Shown in pieces: positions 51,787-62,086 of a stretch of DNA of 64,000 nucleotides (position 1 is its first letter; each line of letters opens with the position of its first letter). The position numbers and the translations under genes are program-made. Below the pieces are notes generated by a model. It was given only the letters and a program-made list of their open reading frames with translations, did not search any database and was not told the origin of the DNA. The stretch comes from Loktanella sp. Alg231-35 (GTDB lineage: Bacteria; Pseudomonadota; Alphaproteobacteria; Rhodobacterales; Rhodobacteraceae): assembly GCF_900143545.1 (NCBI RefSeq), contig NZ_FREV01000003.1, forward strand, positions 248,001-312,000. The letters are read 5' to 3'.

Positions 51787-52350
51787 TTACTGTGCAGGTG
51801 CGCCACAGTTGCCGACCAACTGCTGGTACTGCTCTGTGATCCAGCCCAGGGCCTGCTCTGGGTTTTGATCTTCGATCTGGCCAGTGAGCTGGGCAAAGAC
51901 TTCGGCCGAGCGGCTATCGTCGATCATCGCGAATTGCTGGCTGGCAAAGATCGTGTCGTAGACAAAGAAAGCCACGGCGACCAGTAGGATGCCGCGCAGC
52001 ACACCAAAGAAGAACCCAAGCGCCTGATCAACACCGCCAAGGGCAGAGCGCTGGACGACGCTGGAAAACAGCGGGGTAAAGATAGAGACAACAACCAAAG
52101 CCACAGCAAAGACTGCTGCGAAGGCCGCGATAATCGCCAATTCGCAGCTGTCGCCGATGAAATCGCCGATAACGGGGATTTGCCGGACAAGCGGTTCAAC
52201 CTGATCAGCAAAGATGAATGCAACAACTGTCGCGCCAATCCAGCCGATGATCGCCATCGCTTCGCGGACAAAGCCACGGCTGTAGGCAAGAACGCCCGAC
52301 AGCAATACGATGATAGCGACGCCAGCGTCGACGAGTGTGAAACCTTCCAT
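51787..52350 (-). CDS. cvpA: CvpA-family membrane protein
   Basis: A 187-residue membrane protein with four helices, starting FTLVDAGVAIIVLLSGVLAY then SRGFVREAMAIIGWIGATVV, with VSIFTPLFSSVVQRSALGG in the middle. This is the CvpA fold (colicin V production accessory protein), usually neighbouring purF. It follows radA by 21 bp. Its function is still debated (envelope integrity, stress). Confidence 0.9.
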   Translation of the reverse strand: MEGFTLVDAGVAIIVLLSGVLAYSRGFVREAMAIIGWIGATVVAFIFADQVEPLVRQIPVIGDFIGDSCELAIIAAFAAVFAVALVVVSIFTPLFSSVVQRSALGGVDQALGFFFGVLRGILLVAVAFFVYDTIFASQQFAMIDDSRSAEVFAQLTGQIEDQNPEQALGWITEQYQQLVGNCGAPAQ

Positions 52351-52371
52351 GGTCCGTCTCCTGCGGTGGCG

Positions 52372-53736
52372 CTATCTTGCGCCAAAAACTTCTTCAACAA
52401 AACCAGCCAGATCGCGGGCTTGCCGCAGTTTCAGGCCGGACACACCCGGCGTTTTGGCCTGATGCGGTATGATCGCAGTTGTAAAACCAAGTTTCTGGGC
52501 TTCTTTCAATCTATTTTCTGTCTGAACCACAGGACGGAGCGCGCCCGACAGGCTGATTTCGCCGAAAACCACAGCCTCAGCGGGCAGAGCGGCGTCTTCC
52601 CGCGCAGAAACAAGGGCAGCAGCCACAGCAAGATCTGCACCCGGTTCAGAAATGCGCAAACCCCCTGCTACGTTGAGGTATACGTCCAATCCGGTGAAGG
52701 GCACACCACAACGGGATTCGAGCACCGCAAGGATCATCGCAAGCCTGCCACCGTCCCATCCAACCACGGATCGGCGCGGTTGGCTGTGTGGCGAAGGTGC
52801 CACAAGTGCTTGGATCTCGCAAAGCACTGGTCGCGACCCTTCGATGCCTGCAAAGACCACCGAACCCGGCGCAGGGTCGCCCCGTTCGGACAGAAACAGG
52901 GCCGAAGGATTCTTAACCTCGGCCAATCCTTTGCTGGTCATTTCAAAGACGCCGATTTCATCTGCCGGGCCAAAACGGTTCTTGACCGCGCGCAGAATGC
53001 GGAACTGATGTCCATGCTCGCCTTCGAAATAAAGCACCGTATCGACCATATGTTCTACGACACGAGGGCCCGCGATGGCACCTTCCTTGGTCACATGCCC
53101 GACCATGATCACCGCCATGCCGTTGCGCTTGGCAAATGTGGTCAGCTCATGTGCAGAGGACCGGACCTGAGACACGCTGCCTGGCGCGCTGTCCACATTG
53201 TCGGCCCACATTGTCTGGATGGAATCGATGATCGCGAGGTCAGGTTTTTCGGCCTCTAGCGTCGTGAGGATATCGCGCAGGTTCGTCTCTGACGCGAGCA
53301 TGACAGGGCTTTTCTCTAGCCCTAACCGGCGCGCGCGCATTTGGACTTGGGCGTTTGATTCCTCGCCTGATATATAGATGACTTTCAGCCCGTTACGGGC
53401 AAATCTTGCAGCAGCTTGCAACAACAGGGTGGATTTCCCGATGCCCGGATCACCGCCGACCAACAGGGCAGAGGCCTTGACCAATCCGCCCCCCAACACC
53501 CGGTCCAATTCGCCGACGCCTGCGTTGGTGCGCGGTGGTTCCGCCTCTTGGGTATCAAGATCGGTCAGCGGGATGGATTTGCCCCGGATGGCACCAAGGG
53601 ATTTTCCTTTGGGACCGCTGGACAACGCCTTGCTTTCGCTGATGGTGTTCCACGCCTGACACGCATCACATTGCCCCGACCATTTGCGAAAGGACGCGCC
53701 GCATTCAGAACAGGAAAAGGTAGGATCTTTGGCCAT
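52372..53736 (-). CDS. radA: DNA repair protein RadA
   Basis: A 454-residue RecA-like helicase: an N-terminal zinc finger (FSCSECGASFRKWSGQCDAC), Walker A LLVGGDPGIGKSTLLLQAA, the RadA-specific KNRFGPADEIGVFEM motif, and a Lon-like C-terminal domain (PFTGLDVYLNVAGGLRISEP). It drives branch migration of recombination intermediates. Start at the ATG at 53736, with AAGGTGA upstream; the longer frame is an artefact. Confidence 0.94.
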   Translation of the reverse strand: MAKDPTFSCSECGASFRKWSGQCDACQAWNTISESKALSSGPKGKSLGAIRGKSIPLTDLDTQEAEPPRTNAGVGELDRVLGGGLVKASALLVGGDPGIGKSTLLLQAAARFARNGLKVIYISGEESNAQVQMRARRLGLEKSPVMLASETNLRDILTTLEAEKPDLAIIDSIQTMWADNVDSAPGSVSQVRSSAHELTTFAKRNGMAVIMVGHVTKEGAIAGPRVVEHMVDTVLYFEGEHGHQFRILRAVKNRFGPADEIGVFEMTSKGLAEVKNPSALFLSERGDPAPGSVVFAGIEGSRPVLCEIQALVAPSPHSQPRRSVVGWDGGRLAMILAVLESRCGVPFTGLDVYLNVAGGLRISEPGADLAVAAALVSAREDAALPAEAVVFGEISLSGALRPVVQTENRLKEAQKLGFTTAIIPHQAKTPGVSGLKLRQARDLAGFVEEVFGAR

Positions 53737-53816
53737 GTTCACCTTTTGGACCAAAAAGCGAACCGCGGCAATGGGGGATTGCCGGACCGCAAAAGGCATG
53801 CGACCCGGCAGCGCAA

Positions 53817-54497
53817 TCAGGCCGCGTCGAGTGTCCCGGATTTGAACAGCAGTCCTGCTGCGACTGCGCCAACGATCGGTGCGACGACAAAGAGCCACAG
53901 CTGCGCGAGCGCCGTACCGCCCACAAAGAGCGCGGGACCGACGGATCGCGCAGGGTTCACCGAGACGCCAGTGACATTGATGCCAACCAGATGGATGACA
54001 ACCAAGGCCAGACCAATCGCCAAACCGGCGAACTGCGCTGGTGCGCCAGCGCCTGTCGCGCCCAGAATAACAACCATGAAAAGGAAGGTCGCAACCACCT
54101 CAAACACAAATGCGGCGATCAGTGTGTATTCACCCAAATAACCCACACCCCAACCGTTCTGGCCCAGCCCGTTTTCGACCAGCGTATAGTCCGCCTTGCC
54201 GCTGGCAATCAGCAACAACACGCCTGCGGCCACGATGGCACCAGCGGTTTGGGCCACGATATAGCGGACCGCATCTTTCATCTGCATGCGCCCTGCGGCG
54301 ACAGCGCCGAGGGATACAGCGGGGTTGATGTGACAGCCCGACACCGGGCCGATTCCATAGGCCATGCCGATCAGCGCCAGCCCAAAGGCGAAACTGATGC
54401 CAAAAAGGCCAATATCGCCGCCCGCGATGACGGCAGAGCCACAGCCCAGCAAAACAAGTGTGAATGTGCCGATAAACTCAGCGATTTCTTTTTTCAT
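53817..54497 (-). CDS. aqpZ: Aquaporin (AqpZ-like)
   Basis: A 226-residue, six-helix channel with both NPA motifs: GCHINPAVSLGAVAAGRM and NVTGVSVNPARSVGPALFVG. Constriction residues look AqpZ-like (Phe, His and Arg after the second NPA), indicating water rather than glycerol. GGGAGAG precedes the ATG. It stands alone between radA and a PqiA-like gene. Confidence 0.93.
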   Translation of the reverse strand: MKKEIAEFIGTFTLVLLGCGSAVIAGGDIGLFGISFAFGLALIGMAYGIGPVSGCHINPAVSLGAVAAGRMQMKDAVRYIVAQTAGAIVAAGVLLLIASGKADYTLVENGLGQNGWGVGYLGEYTLIAAFVFEVVATFLFMVVILGATGAGAPAQFAGLAIGLALVVIHLVGINVTGVSVNPARSVGPALFVGGTALAQLWLFVVAPIVGAVAAGLLFKSGTLDAA

Positions 54498-54575
54498 AGT
54501 TACTCTCCCTAAAGTTCAACGCCAATCAACCCGTTCGGGTGGCGGCGTGCCAAGGGGAATAACCGGCGAAAAACG

Positions 54576-55031
54576 TCAGCTTGGCGCAGACTCGGCCTTT
54601 GCTTTCGGCGTGAGTGCAGAAATCACGATAGAGCTGAGAATGCAGGCCGTGAACATATAAAGGCCCCAGCCGGTTTCCACTTTGCCAATGCCCACGCCCT
54701 TGAAAACAACAATGTAGAGCGCGATCAAAAAGACGTCAGCCATGGCCAGTTTTCCAATCCATGACAGAACTGGCAATGTCTTATCTTTTAGCAGGTCAAA
54801 ATGAACCAGCGCGATGCCAATTGTCTTGAGGTAGGGCGCAAAGAGCGCAAAGGCAGTCACCAACAGGGCCAGCGCGATATCGCTTTCCCACAGTGCCTGC
54901 ATACCAGAGATGACGCTGATCTCGCTCAGCCCAAAGATGGGCAGCAGTCCCGCACGCATCAATGGCGCGAACCAGGCAATGGGAAACAGGATAAGCAGGG
55001 CGAGATTAGCAAGGCGCAATATGTTAAGCAT
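54576..55031 (-). CDS. Paraquat-inducible protein A (PqiA-like) domain protein
   Basis: A 151-residue, four-helix membrane protein with the PqiA features MLNILRLANLALLILFPIAW, ISVISGMQALWESDIALALL, KTIGIALVHFDLLKDK and WGLYMFTACILSSIVISALT. It corresponds to one PqiA domain, without the N-terminal zinc finger of full-length PqiA. The partner PqiB/MCE protein is not in this window. Lipid trafficking or envelope stress is the presumed area. Confidence 0.78.
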   Translation of the reverse strand: MLNILRLANLALLILFPIAWFAPLMRAGLLPIFGLSEISVISGMQALWESDIALALLVTAFALFAPYLKTIGIALVHFDLLKDKTLPVLSWIGKLAMADVFLIALYIVVFKGVGIGKVETGWGLYMFTACILSSIVISALTPKAKAESAPS

Positions 55032-55087
55032 GAAAAACCTGAATTATTTCCATAGGTTAGATATGTCGCCCGCCCACTGGATCAAGT

Positions 55088-56125
55088 CTATTTGCCAAAA
55101 GTCTTACGACCATAGCGTCCACCCAACTGTGTGAGAACCTCATAGCCGATGGTGTTTGCAGCCCGCGCCAGATCATCCACCGATTGCTGCGGCCCGATCA
55201 GGGTCAGCTTGCTTGGGGGTTCGGGCAGGTCAGTGACATCAATCGTCAGCAGGTCCATCGAAACACGGCCCACAAGCGGGCAGACGGTGGCGCCGTGATA
55301 TAGTTTCGCCCGGTCTGACAGGATACGCATGACCCCATCCGCATAGCCGCCCGACACAGTTGCAATCCGGGACGGCCGCGTGGCCTGCCATGCGTTGCCA
55401 TAGCCAACCACTTCGCCTTCGGCCACGTCGCGGACCTGGATCACGGGCAGATCAAGTTCCACCACCGCGGCAGCCTTTTCAAACGGGAAACCACCGTACA
55501 TGCCGATGCCGGGGCGGGTCAGGTCAAAGTGATACTCTGGCCCCAGCAAGATGCCGCCGGTGGCCGCCAATGAACGCGGTGCGCTGATTCCGTCGGTCAT
55601 CTTGCGAAACTGCGCAAGCTGATAGGGGTTCATCGGGTGGTCCGGCTCATCCGCGCAGGCCAAATGCGACATCACCAGCCGTGGCTTTTGTGCCAATGCC
55701 AGTTCCGCCACCGCCGCCCATTCCTGTATTTCGAGCCCCAGACGGTTCATGCCGGTATCAAGTTGGATGCCAAAAGGGTGGTCAGGCAGAGTTTCCAGAT
55801 GGTGGGTCAATTGCTCGACCGAGTTGAGCATCGGCGTAAGACCCAATTCGCGGATCAGGTCAGTGTCACCCTTCATATGGCCGGAAAACACGCAAATCTC
55901 AGGCTTGGCGCCCAGTTCTTCGCGCACGGCAATGGCCTCTTCTGCCACAGCCACAAAGAACTGCCGCACCCCGGCTTTGAACAGGGCCTTGGCGACATTT
56001 GCAGCGCCCAGCCCATAACCGTCAGCCTTAACCACCGCAGCAGTCTTGCATTGCGTCATCGCGTCCAACGCGCGCCAATTGGCGACGAGGGCGTCTAGGT
56101 CAATAGTGAGGCGTCCGGTGCTCAT
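55088..56125 (-). CDS. alr: Alanine racemase
   Basis: A 345-residue PLP enzyme making D-alanine for peptidoglycan. PLP-Lys33 lies in [20 protein letters not shown], and the C-terminal-domain catalytic Tyr in [29 protein letters not shown] and [15 protein letters not shown] confirm the family. Start at the ATG at 56125; the 12-residue longer frame would begin in the promoter region. It is convergent with no gene and divergent from the sterol desaturase gene. Confidence 0.93.
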   Translation of the reverse strand: MSTGRLTIDLDALVANWRALDAMTQCKTAAVVKADGYGLGAANVAKALFKAGVRQFFVAVAEEAIAVREELGAKPEICVFSGHMKGDTDLIRELGLTPMLNSVEQLTHHLETLPDHPFGIQLDTGMNRLGLEIQEWAAVAELALAQKPRLVMSHLACADEPDHPMNPYQLAQFRKMTDGISAPRSLAATGGILLGPEYHFDLTRPGIGMYGGFPFEKAAAVVELDLPVIQVRDVAEGEVVGYGNAWQATRPSRIATVSGGYADGVMRILSDRAKLYHGATVCPLVGRVSMDLLTIDVTDLPEPPSKLTLIGPQQSVDDLARAANTIGYEVLTQLGGRYGRKTFGK

Positions 56126-56245
56126 GCCCCGCCTTTTGGCAGGGGTGCGTTGATGGGGCAAGAGATTTGCGCAACATCTTGGGTAGCTTTGGCACTCATG
56201 CCATTCTCTTGTCAGATTTCTCGGAGTAGTCTGGGGCGGTAATTC

Positions 56246-57409
56246 ATGAGGTGCGCCGTGGGCATTTTGAAGAAAGTTGTCACTCAGTTGGAAACCCCCC
56301 GCGATGAGCGGCCCTTGGGCAGTGGCTGGCTGTCGGGGGCATTGGCGCTTTTGGCGTCACTGGCGGGTCTGCTGATCGTGTTGTTGCGCTGGTTCCCTGA
56401 AACACTGTCCTATCCCGAGATTGCGTTTATTCAGGACAGCGGTGTGGTGACGGCGTTCCTGCGCTTTACCTTGCTGGCCGGTTACGCGCTGTCCTTGCTC
56501 AGCCTGATCCTGAGCGCGCGCAAATCGCTTGGCTGGACGGCATTGGCGGTGTCCGTGGTGGCATCTTTGATGGCCACGACCCAACCACAATTCGGGTCTG
56601 AGGCGCCGCAGAGTTTCTACTTTGGCCTTGATTACTTCATTATCAATGTCCTGATCGTAGGGTTCCTCTTTGTCCCGTTAGAGCGCTTTTTCCCCGCCCG
56701 CGCTGAGCAAACCGTGTTCCGGCAGGAATGGCAGGAGGATATGTTTTATTACCTCGTCAGCTCTATGCTGGTGCAGGTGCTGGGTTTTATAACGCTGGCC
56801 CCGTCCAACTATGTCAACGCGCAAATCCCGTTGGATGATCTGCGCATCTATGTCGTCACGCTGCCGTTCTTTGTGCAGGTGATCATCATCATGATGGCCA
56901 CGGATTTCGTGCAATATTGGGTGCATCGGGCGTTTCATACTTATCCAGTGCTATGGCGGTTCCACTCGATCCACCATTCCACCAAGAAAATGGATTGGCT
57001 CGCGGGGGCACGGATGCATTTCGTGGAAATTGCGGTGCTGCGCAGTCTGACGGCAGTGCCGATGTTCACGCTGGGGTTCAAGCCCGAGGCAATTCAAGCC
57101 TATCTGCTGATCGTGTATTTCTACTCCAGCTTAATCCACGCCAATATCGGCTGGAAGCTGGGGTTTTTGGAGCGGTTTTTTGTCACCCCGCGCTTTCACC
57201 ACTGGCATCACGGGTCGGACCGGGCGGCGATTGATATCAACTACGCCAGTCATTTTCCGATCTATGATTGGCTGTTTGGCACGCACCACCTGCCCGAAAA
57301 GGAATGGCCAGAGGCCTACGGCGTGGTTGGTGACACGGTTCCCAAAGGGTACTGGAAGCAGTTCGTGCATCCGTTCCTGAAAGACAAACCCAAAGAACCG
57401 GCAGAATAG
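56246..57409 (+). CDS. Sterol desaturase/fatty acid hydroxylase-family membrane enzyme
   Basis: A 387-residue integral membrane di-iron enzyme. Histidine clusters are [16 protein letters not shown] and [10 protein letters not shown], embedded in a four-helix scaffold preceded by an extra N-terminal hydrophobic region (about 25-120, three helices). It uses O2 to hydroxylate or desaturate a lipid; the substrate (hopanoid, carotenoid or fatty acid) cannot be read. A GTG at 56258 preceded by GAGGTG is an alternative start. The about 290 bp after it, up to the next small ORF, holds no gene I can support. Confidence 0.88.
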   Translation: MRCAVGILKKVVTQLETPRDERPLGSGWLSGALALLASLAGLLIVLLRWFPETLSYPEIAFIQDSGVVTAFLRFTLLAGYALSLLSLILSARKSLGWTALAVSVVASLMATTQPQFGSEAPQSFYFGLDYFIINVLIVGFLFVPLERFFPARAEQTVFRQEWQEDMFYYLVSSMLVQVLGFITLAPSNYVNAQIPLDDLRIYVVTLPFFVQVIIIMMATDFVQYWVHRAFHTYPVLWRFHSIHHSTKKMDWLAGARMHFVEIAVLRSLTAVPMFTLGFKPEAIQAYLLIVYFYSSLIHANIGWKLGFLERFFVTPRFHHWHHGSDRAAIDINYASHFPIYDWLFGTHHLPEKEWPEAYGVVGDTVPKGYWKQFVHPFLKDKPKEPAE

Positions 57410-57697
57410 AGCGGCGCGAACCCCGCCTCAATCCCGTCGATCCGCATGGAACGCCCTCCAATGGCCTACTGGATAGCCTATTGGCGTCACTCCACGCCAA
57501 GGGAGGATTGGGAATGCTGATGTTGGGCGAAAGGGGAGTGAGTAGTGATACTTAAACAATGCAAAGCGATACGAACGCCTGAGTGGAATGCCGCCGATGT
57601 CTGCTGTGAGGCCAAACCTACCAAGCGCAATCTTGAGAACCCGAATGAATATCATGTTTGATTTTCAAACGATGCAAACACGAAGTACTGAATCACT

Positions 57698-57934
57698 ATG
57701 AGATGGATGCTAGTTCTTTTTGGTCTGGTGCTGATTTTCTCTGGGCCGAGGCTTGGGGAAGTTTTCCAGTGCTATTGGGGGTTCTACGAAGTATTTGGTG
57801 AGGTACCGTCGTCCGTAATTTGTGAAAGCCCTGCGGGGGTGGAATTTAAGTTTGTTGCCCCATTTGAGGTCGCAGGTGCCGTACTTTGCGCCATTGGTAT
57901 TTGGTTAACCAAGGGGCCACGGGAAATTGCTTAG
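57698..57934 (+). CDS. Small hypothetical membrane protein
   Basis: A 78-residue protein with hydrophobic ends (WMLVLFGLVLIFSG and VAGAVLCAIGIWLTK) around a polar middle containing two Cys (FQCYWGF and SVICESPAG). The base composition looks more AT-rich than its neighbours, and no clear ribosome-binding site precedes the ATG. It may be real but is weakly supported; the gaps on both sides (57410-57697 and 57935-58087) show no other convincing gene. Confidence 0.45.
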   Translation: MRWMLVLFGLVLIFSGPRLGEVFQCYWGFYEVFGEVPSSVICESPAGVEFKFVAPFEVAGAVLCAIGIWLTKGPREIA

Positions 57935-58087
57935 ATCAATTTGCGAATGGCAACTAAGTCCGCCAAGCGGCCGCAAACCAAGCCCCGACAATCACGACCA
58001 GTTGGCAATCATAGTTAACAAATCCCTAACCCTCCGCACGTTTTCCCTGCGGGGAAGGGTGTGGTCAGGTTCGGGTATCAGCCCGCA

Positions 58088-59575
58088 TTAAAACTCCTGA
58101 TCGTCGCCTTGCTGCCAGGGCTTCACCAGATTTCCAAATCGGGTGAATTCGGCCGTGAACGACAGCTCCACCGTGCCAATCGGGCCGTGACGCTGCTTGC
58201 CGACGATCACTTCAGCCTTGCCATGCAGGCTCGACATCTTTTCCTGCCAGGCGGCGATGGCTTCCATGTTGTGGTCTTCAGGCTTTTCACGTTCGACATA
58301 GTATTCACCGCGATAGACGAACATGACCACATCGGCGTCCTGCTCGATCGACCCGGATTCGCGCAAGTCCGACAGTTGCGGGCGCTTGTCTTCGCGGTTT
58401 TCAACCTGACGCGACAGCTGAGACAGGGCGATGACCGGGATGTTGAGTTCCTTGGCGATGGCCTTGAGCCCCATCGAAATCTCGCCAATTTCCTGCACCC
58501 TGTTTTCAGAGGTCCCGCGCACCAGTTGCAGATAATCCACGATCAGCACATCCAGCCCATGGGTCCGCTTCAGACGGCGGGCGCGGGCGGCCAGTTGCGA
58601 GATCGGGATCGCGGCTGTGTCATCAATATAAAGCGGGCAGGATTCAAGCTGCTTGGCGGCATCAACAAATTTCCGGAACTCGGGTTCGGTCATGTCCCCT
58701 TGGCGGATCTTATGGGAAGAAATCTCGGACGCTTCGGCAAGGATACGGCCCGCCAACTGCTCTGCGCTCATCTCAAGCGAGAAGAAACCGACGACGCCAC
58801 CATCCACAGCCCCTTCACTGCCGTCCTGCAACTGGCCTTTGCGATAGGCCTTCGCCACGTTGAACGCGATATTGGTAGCAAGCGATGTCTTCCCCATCGA
58901 CGGACGTCCGGCAAGGATCAGCAGGTCAGACTTGTGCAGGCCGCCCAGTTTCTTATCCATATCCGTCAGACCGGTCGATACACCAGCCAATCCGCCATCG
59001 CGCTGATAGGCCGTATTAGCAACATTCACGGCCTCGGTCACAGCGGCCAGAAACGATTGGAACCCTTTCTCGGACACGCCCTGTTCGGCAAGCGAATAAA
59101 GCGCCTGCTCGGCTTCGACGATCTGCTCTCTTGGTTCGTGCTCAACATCCACCTTTGCGGCCTTGTCGGTGATGTCACGGCCCAGTTTGATCAACTCGCG
59201 CCGGGTCGCCAGATCATAGATCATCTGGGCATAATCACGGGCGGCAAAAGCAGAAATCGCAGCACCAGCCAGACGGGCCAGATAAGGCGGACCGCCCAGT
59301 TCCTTCAGACCCTCATCTTCCTCCATGAAGGTTTTGAGCGTGACAGGGCTGGCCAGCATGTTGCGGCCAATGCGTGAGGCGGCGGTTTCAAAAATACGGG
59401 CATGCACAGGATCATAGAAATGCTTGGGGCCGATGATCGAGGCCACACGGTCAAACACATCGTTGTTGGTCAGAATAGCGCCCAATAGCTGCTGTTCTGC
59501 CTCAATCGAATGCGGCATCAGATCAGCGCCAGCTTCTTCGACACCTGTTGCGTTAAATGCTGCAATCTCGTTCAT
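58088..59575 (-). CDS. dnaB: Replicative DNA helicase DnaB
   Basis: A 495-residue hexameric helicase: an N-terminal primase-interacting domain (MPHSIEAEQQLLGAILTNND), then a RecA-like motor with Walker A LILAGRPSMGKTSLATNIAF, Walker B LDVLIVDYLQLVRG, and IALSQLSRQVENREDKRPQL then SDLRESGSIEQDADVVMFVY. It unwinds the replication fork. No intein or insertion is visible. The region upstream holds DnaA-box-like words. A long open frame on the opposite strand is only a shadow. Confidence 0.95.
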   Translation of the reverse strand: MNEIAAFNATGVEEAGADLMPHSIEAEQQLLGAILTNNDVFDRVASIIGPKHFYDPVHARIFETAASRIGRNMLASPVTLKTFMEEDEGLKELGGPPYLARLAGAAISAFAARDYAQMIYDLATRRELIKLGRDITDKAAKVDVEHEPREQIVEAEQALYSLAEQGVSEKGFQSFLAAVTEAVNVANTAYQRDGGLAGVSTGLTDMDKKLGGLHKSDLLILAGRPSMGKTSLATNIAFNVAKAYRKGQLQDGSEGAVDGGVVGFFSLEMSAEQLAGRILAEASEISSHKIRQGDMTEPEFRKFVDAAKQLESCPLYIDDTAAIPISQLAARARRLKRTHGLDVLIVDYLQLVRGTSENRVQEIGEISMGLKAIAKELNIPVIALSQLSRQVENREDKRPQLSDLRESGSIEQDADVVMFVYRGEYYVEREKPEDHNMEAIAAWQEKMSSLHGKAEVIVGKQRHGPIGTVELSFTAEFTRFGNLVKPWQQGDDQEF

Positions 59576-59667
59576 GTCTCACCCTCTTAATCCCTCCCGT
59601 TCTCCTATCAGCAGGCCCGCGGCACTGACCATCTGGAAATGATCGGGGATATCCGGCGGGATAACTC

Positions 59668-59787
59668 TGTGGACAACAAGAGGCAGGGGTTTATCCTACC
59701 GCAAATAGTGGCAGCGTGCAAAGAAAACACAACATAGGCGAAACGCCCAACGATTCTCAGCGCACATTGTGCAAAGCCAGTGGATAA
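59668..59787. promoter_or_regulatory. DnaA-box-like words upstream of dnaB
   Basis: Three near-matches to TTATCCACA lie in the 216-bp gap between dnaB and pyrE: TTGTCCACA (59668-59676, minus), TTATCCTAC (59691-59699, plus) and TTATCCACT (59779-59787, minus). They could allow DnaA control of dnaB. Three near-matches in an AT-richer gap are only suggestive; no gene is present here. Confidence 0.35.
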
Positions 59788-59791
59788 GTTT

Positions 59792-60460
59792 TTAGGCCGG
59801 GGTCCAGCCAGCAGGGTCATTGAGATAGGCCTCAACCGCTGCCAAGGTCGCCGGATCGTAGGCTTCGCGCGCCTTGGCCTCGGCCAGCACATCCCACCAT
59901 GTACACAGCGAAATCAACTGCACACCATGATCGCCCAGCGTCTTCTCCACGCCGTCAAAGATGCCGTAGTAAAAGATCACAGCCGTCGCGCTACAACTCG
60001 CCCCGGTCTCGCGGATCGCATCCACAAAAGACAGCTTTGATCCGCCATCGGTGGTCAGATCCTCAACCAGCAAGACCCGCTGCCCTTCGGTCATCACACC
60101 TTCGATGCGGGCATTGCGGCCATAGCCTTTGGGTTTCTTGCGCACATAGGTCATCGGCAGGGCCAGACGTTCGGCCACCAATGCGCCAAAGGGAATGCCT
60201 GCGGTTTCACCACCGGCCACATTGTCAAAAGCCTCAAACCCAGCTTCACGCATCACCGTCACAGACAAGAAATCCATCACAGTTGCCCGCACACGTGGGA
60301 AAGAAATCAGCTTGCGGCAATCCACGTAAGTCGGGGCCTGTTTGCCAGAGGCCAGCGTGAAGGGCTCTTTGGCATTGAAATTCACCGCGCCGATTTCGAT
60401 CAGCATACCGGCGGTCAGCCGTGCAATTTCTTCTTTTGCCGGAAAGGAGGTGGGGATCAT
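59792..60460 (-). CDS. pyrE: Orotate phosphoribosyltransferase
   Basis: A 222-residue enzyme of UMP synthesis (orotate plus PRPP to OMP). Motifs: [20 protein letters not shown] near the N terminus, [17 protein letters not shown] (the flexible catalytic loop), and the PRPP site [20 protein letters not shown]. It is 55 bp downstream of pyrC in the same direction, with a hairpin element between them. Confidence 0.95.
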   Translation of the reverse strand: MIPTSFPAKEEIARLTAGMLIEIGAVNFNAKEPFTLASGKQAPTYVDCRKLISFPRVRATVMDFLSVTVMREAGFEAFDNVAGGETAGIPFGALVAERLALPMTYVRKKPKGYGRNARIEGVMTEGQRVLLVEDLTTDGGSKLSFVDAIRETGASCSATAVIFYYGIFDGVEKTLGDHGVQLISLCTWWDVLAEAKAREAYDPATLAAVEAYLNDPAGWTPA

Positions 60461-60473
60461 GAGGTCGTCCTGT

Positions 60474-60510
60474 CTTCTTTTGTTCTTAAATATCTCCGCC
60501 GGAGGCTCCG
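60474..60510 (-). repeat. Dispersed AGATATTT element and hairpin between pyrC and pyrE
   Basis: On the minus strand a hairpin CGGAG-C-CTCCG (60510-60500) is followed by a 22-nt element (60495-60474) that matches the one at 17040-17061 in 19 of 22 positions. This is the second copy of the hairpin-plus-AGATATTT arrangement in the window. Confidence 0.6.
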
Positions 60511-60515
60511 ACGTT

Positions 60516-61568
60516 TCAGCAGGTTACACGCCAATGAAGGTCGAAACCGGGGTCAAATACCGTCACCGGACCGTCAGCGGTTTCAATCTGTGTGGGATAG
60601 CTGACCGGATCACCTTTAGTCAGCGTGATTGTCTGTTCGCTCACCGGTAGCCCGTAGAACTTTGGCCCATTGCGCGAGGCAAAGTCTTCCAGCTTGCTGA
60701 TACGCGCTGCGGCGTCAAACACCTCTGCCAGACAAGACATGGTATTCGTCGCGGTAAAGATACCTGCACAACCACAGGCCTGCAGCTTCAGCGGATCAAT
60801 GTGCGGCGCGCTGTCAGTGCCCAAAAAGAACCGTTTGTCACCGGACACCGCCGCCTGCACAAGCGCCACGCGATGGGTGTCACGTTTGGCCACAGGCAAG
60901 CAGTAGAAATGCGGTTTGATTCCACCCGCAAGGACATGGTTGCGGTTGATGATCAGGTGATGGGTGGTGATAGTGGCGGCTAGGTTTTTGACGCTGTCGC
61001 GGACATAATCAACAGCATCCTGCGTTGTCACATGCTCCATCACGATTTTAAGGTCGGGCACCTTCTTGCGCAGCGGCTTGAGGACCTTGTCGATAAACAC
61101 TGCCTCGCGGTCAAAGATGTCTATGGCACTGTCGGTGACTTCGCCGTGGACGCACAAAGGCATGCCAATTTCGGCCATCACTTCCAAAACAGGGCGCACC
61201 TTTTCAAAGTCGCGCACGCCAGAGGCGGAATTGGTCGTGGCCCCTGCTGGGTATAGTTTCACTGCCGTGGCAATGCCCGCCTCATGTGCGTGGCGCACAT
61301 CAGCAGGGTCCGTGGCTTCGGTCAGATAGAGCGTCATTAGCGGTTCAAACTGCCCGCCCGGAGGCATCGCATTCATGATCCGCTCCCGATAGGCCTTTGC
61401 CTGCTCGGCCGTCACCACGGGTGGGACAAGATTGGGCATTATGATCGCCCGCCCGAAATGACGCGTGGTTTCGGGCAGCACCGCTTGCAGCATTGCCCCG
61501 TCACGCAGGTGCAGATGCCAATCGTCAGGGCGGGGAATGGTCAGGCTTGTTACATGTCTATCAGGCAT
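60516..61568 (-). CDS. pyrC: Dihydroorotase
   Basis: A 350-residue zinc amidohydrolase closing carbamoyl-aspartate to dihydroorotate. The metal site HLHLRDG lies near residue 20. [20 protein letters not shown] carries the carboxylated-Lys region, [20 protein letters not shown] a further His, and [15 protein letters not shown] plus [14 protein letters not shown] the remaining ligands. It is the class II (E. coli-like) type of about 350 residues and is upstream of pyrE in one unit. Confidence 0.95.
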   Translation of the reverse strand: MPDRHVTSLTIPRPDDWHLHLRDGAMLQAVLPETTRHFGRAIIMPNLVPPVVTAEQAKAYRERIMNAMPPGGQFEPLMTLYLTEATDPADVRHAHEAGIATAVKLYPAGATTNSASGVRDFEKVRPVLEVMAEIGMPLCVHGEVTDSAIDIFDREAVFIDKVLKPLRKKVPDLKIVMEHVTTQDAVDYVRDSVKNLAATITTHHLIINRNHVLAGGIKPHFYCLPVAKRDTHRVALVQAAVSGDKRFFLGTDSAPHIDPLKLQACGCAGIFTATNTMSCLAEVFDAAARISKLEDFASRNGPKFYGLPVSEQTITLTKGDPVSYPTQIETADGPVTVFDPGFDLHWRVTC

Positions 61569-61683
61569 GTTTCCCGGTTACACCGTCGCGCGCGCGGATG
61601 CCATAGCCCATGTGATAGCACTTGCAGGTCCGGCGTTGATTTCGGATAGTCCGCCCACTGGGACCATGAAGAGGAGTTTGCCA

Positions 61684-61968
61684 ATGCTAGGGTTTCTGAT
61701 CGCCGCCGCTGCCGGATTTCTGACACCACAGATTGAAAGCGCCCTGGCGAAACCCATCATGAGCGCGCTTGAAAAGCATATCCCGGTCACACCCAATGAG
61801 ACCCGCGCCATTGCTTTCATGGTGGCCCTGCTTGGCGCCGCCATCCTTGTTGCGCTGGTTGACAGCGGATCGGTCTTTGGCGTGATCGTTGGCGCAATTC
61901 TGGGCTATTTTGGGTTGCGCATCTTCAATGTGATCAAAGGCGTGATCGAAGGGCGCAGCGACGGCTAA
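61684..61968 (+). CDS. Small two-helix membrane protein
   Basis: A 94-residue protein with hydrophobic segments LGFLIAAAAGFLTPQI and IAFMVALLGAAILVALV plus a third GSVFGVIVGAILGYFGL, separated by a polar stretch EKHIPVTPNETR. The ATG is preceded by GAGGAG 8 nt away. Its family is not recognised; similar small membrane proteins occur beside pyrC in Rhodobacterales, I believe. Function unknown. It is divergent from pyrC. Confidence 0.65.
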   Translation: MLGFLIAAAAGFLTPQIESALAKPIMSALEKHIPVTPNETRAIAFMVALLGAAILVALVDSGSVFGVIVGAILGYFGLRIFNVIKGVIEGRSDG

Positions 61969-62086
61969 CACAGGATTTCTGGCTATGCGACGCGTGCAAT
62001 GCGGCAATGCAGCATTGGCGCTTCTCGTTGTTTTTGTAAGGCCTATATAGGCAGCAACAACAGATTATCGCATCAGGAATACAACC

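Noticed and set aside
57428..57655. A 75-residue minus-strand frame after the sterol desaturase gene
   Set aside because: No hydrophobic pattern, family similarity or ribosome-binding site that would support a real gene.
58061..59377. A 438-residue open frame antisense to dnaB
   Set aside because: The opposite strand encodes DnaB with all motifs; the antisense product matches no family and is a codon-bias shadow.
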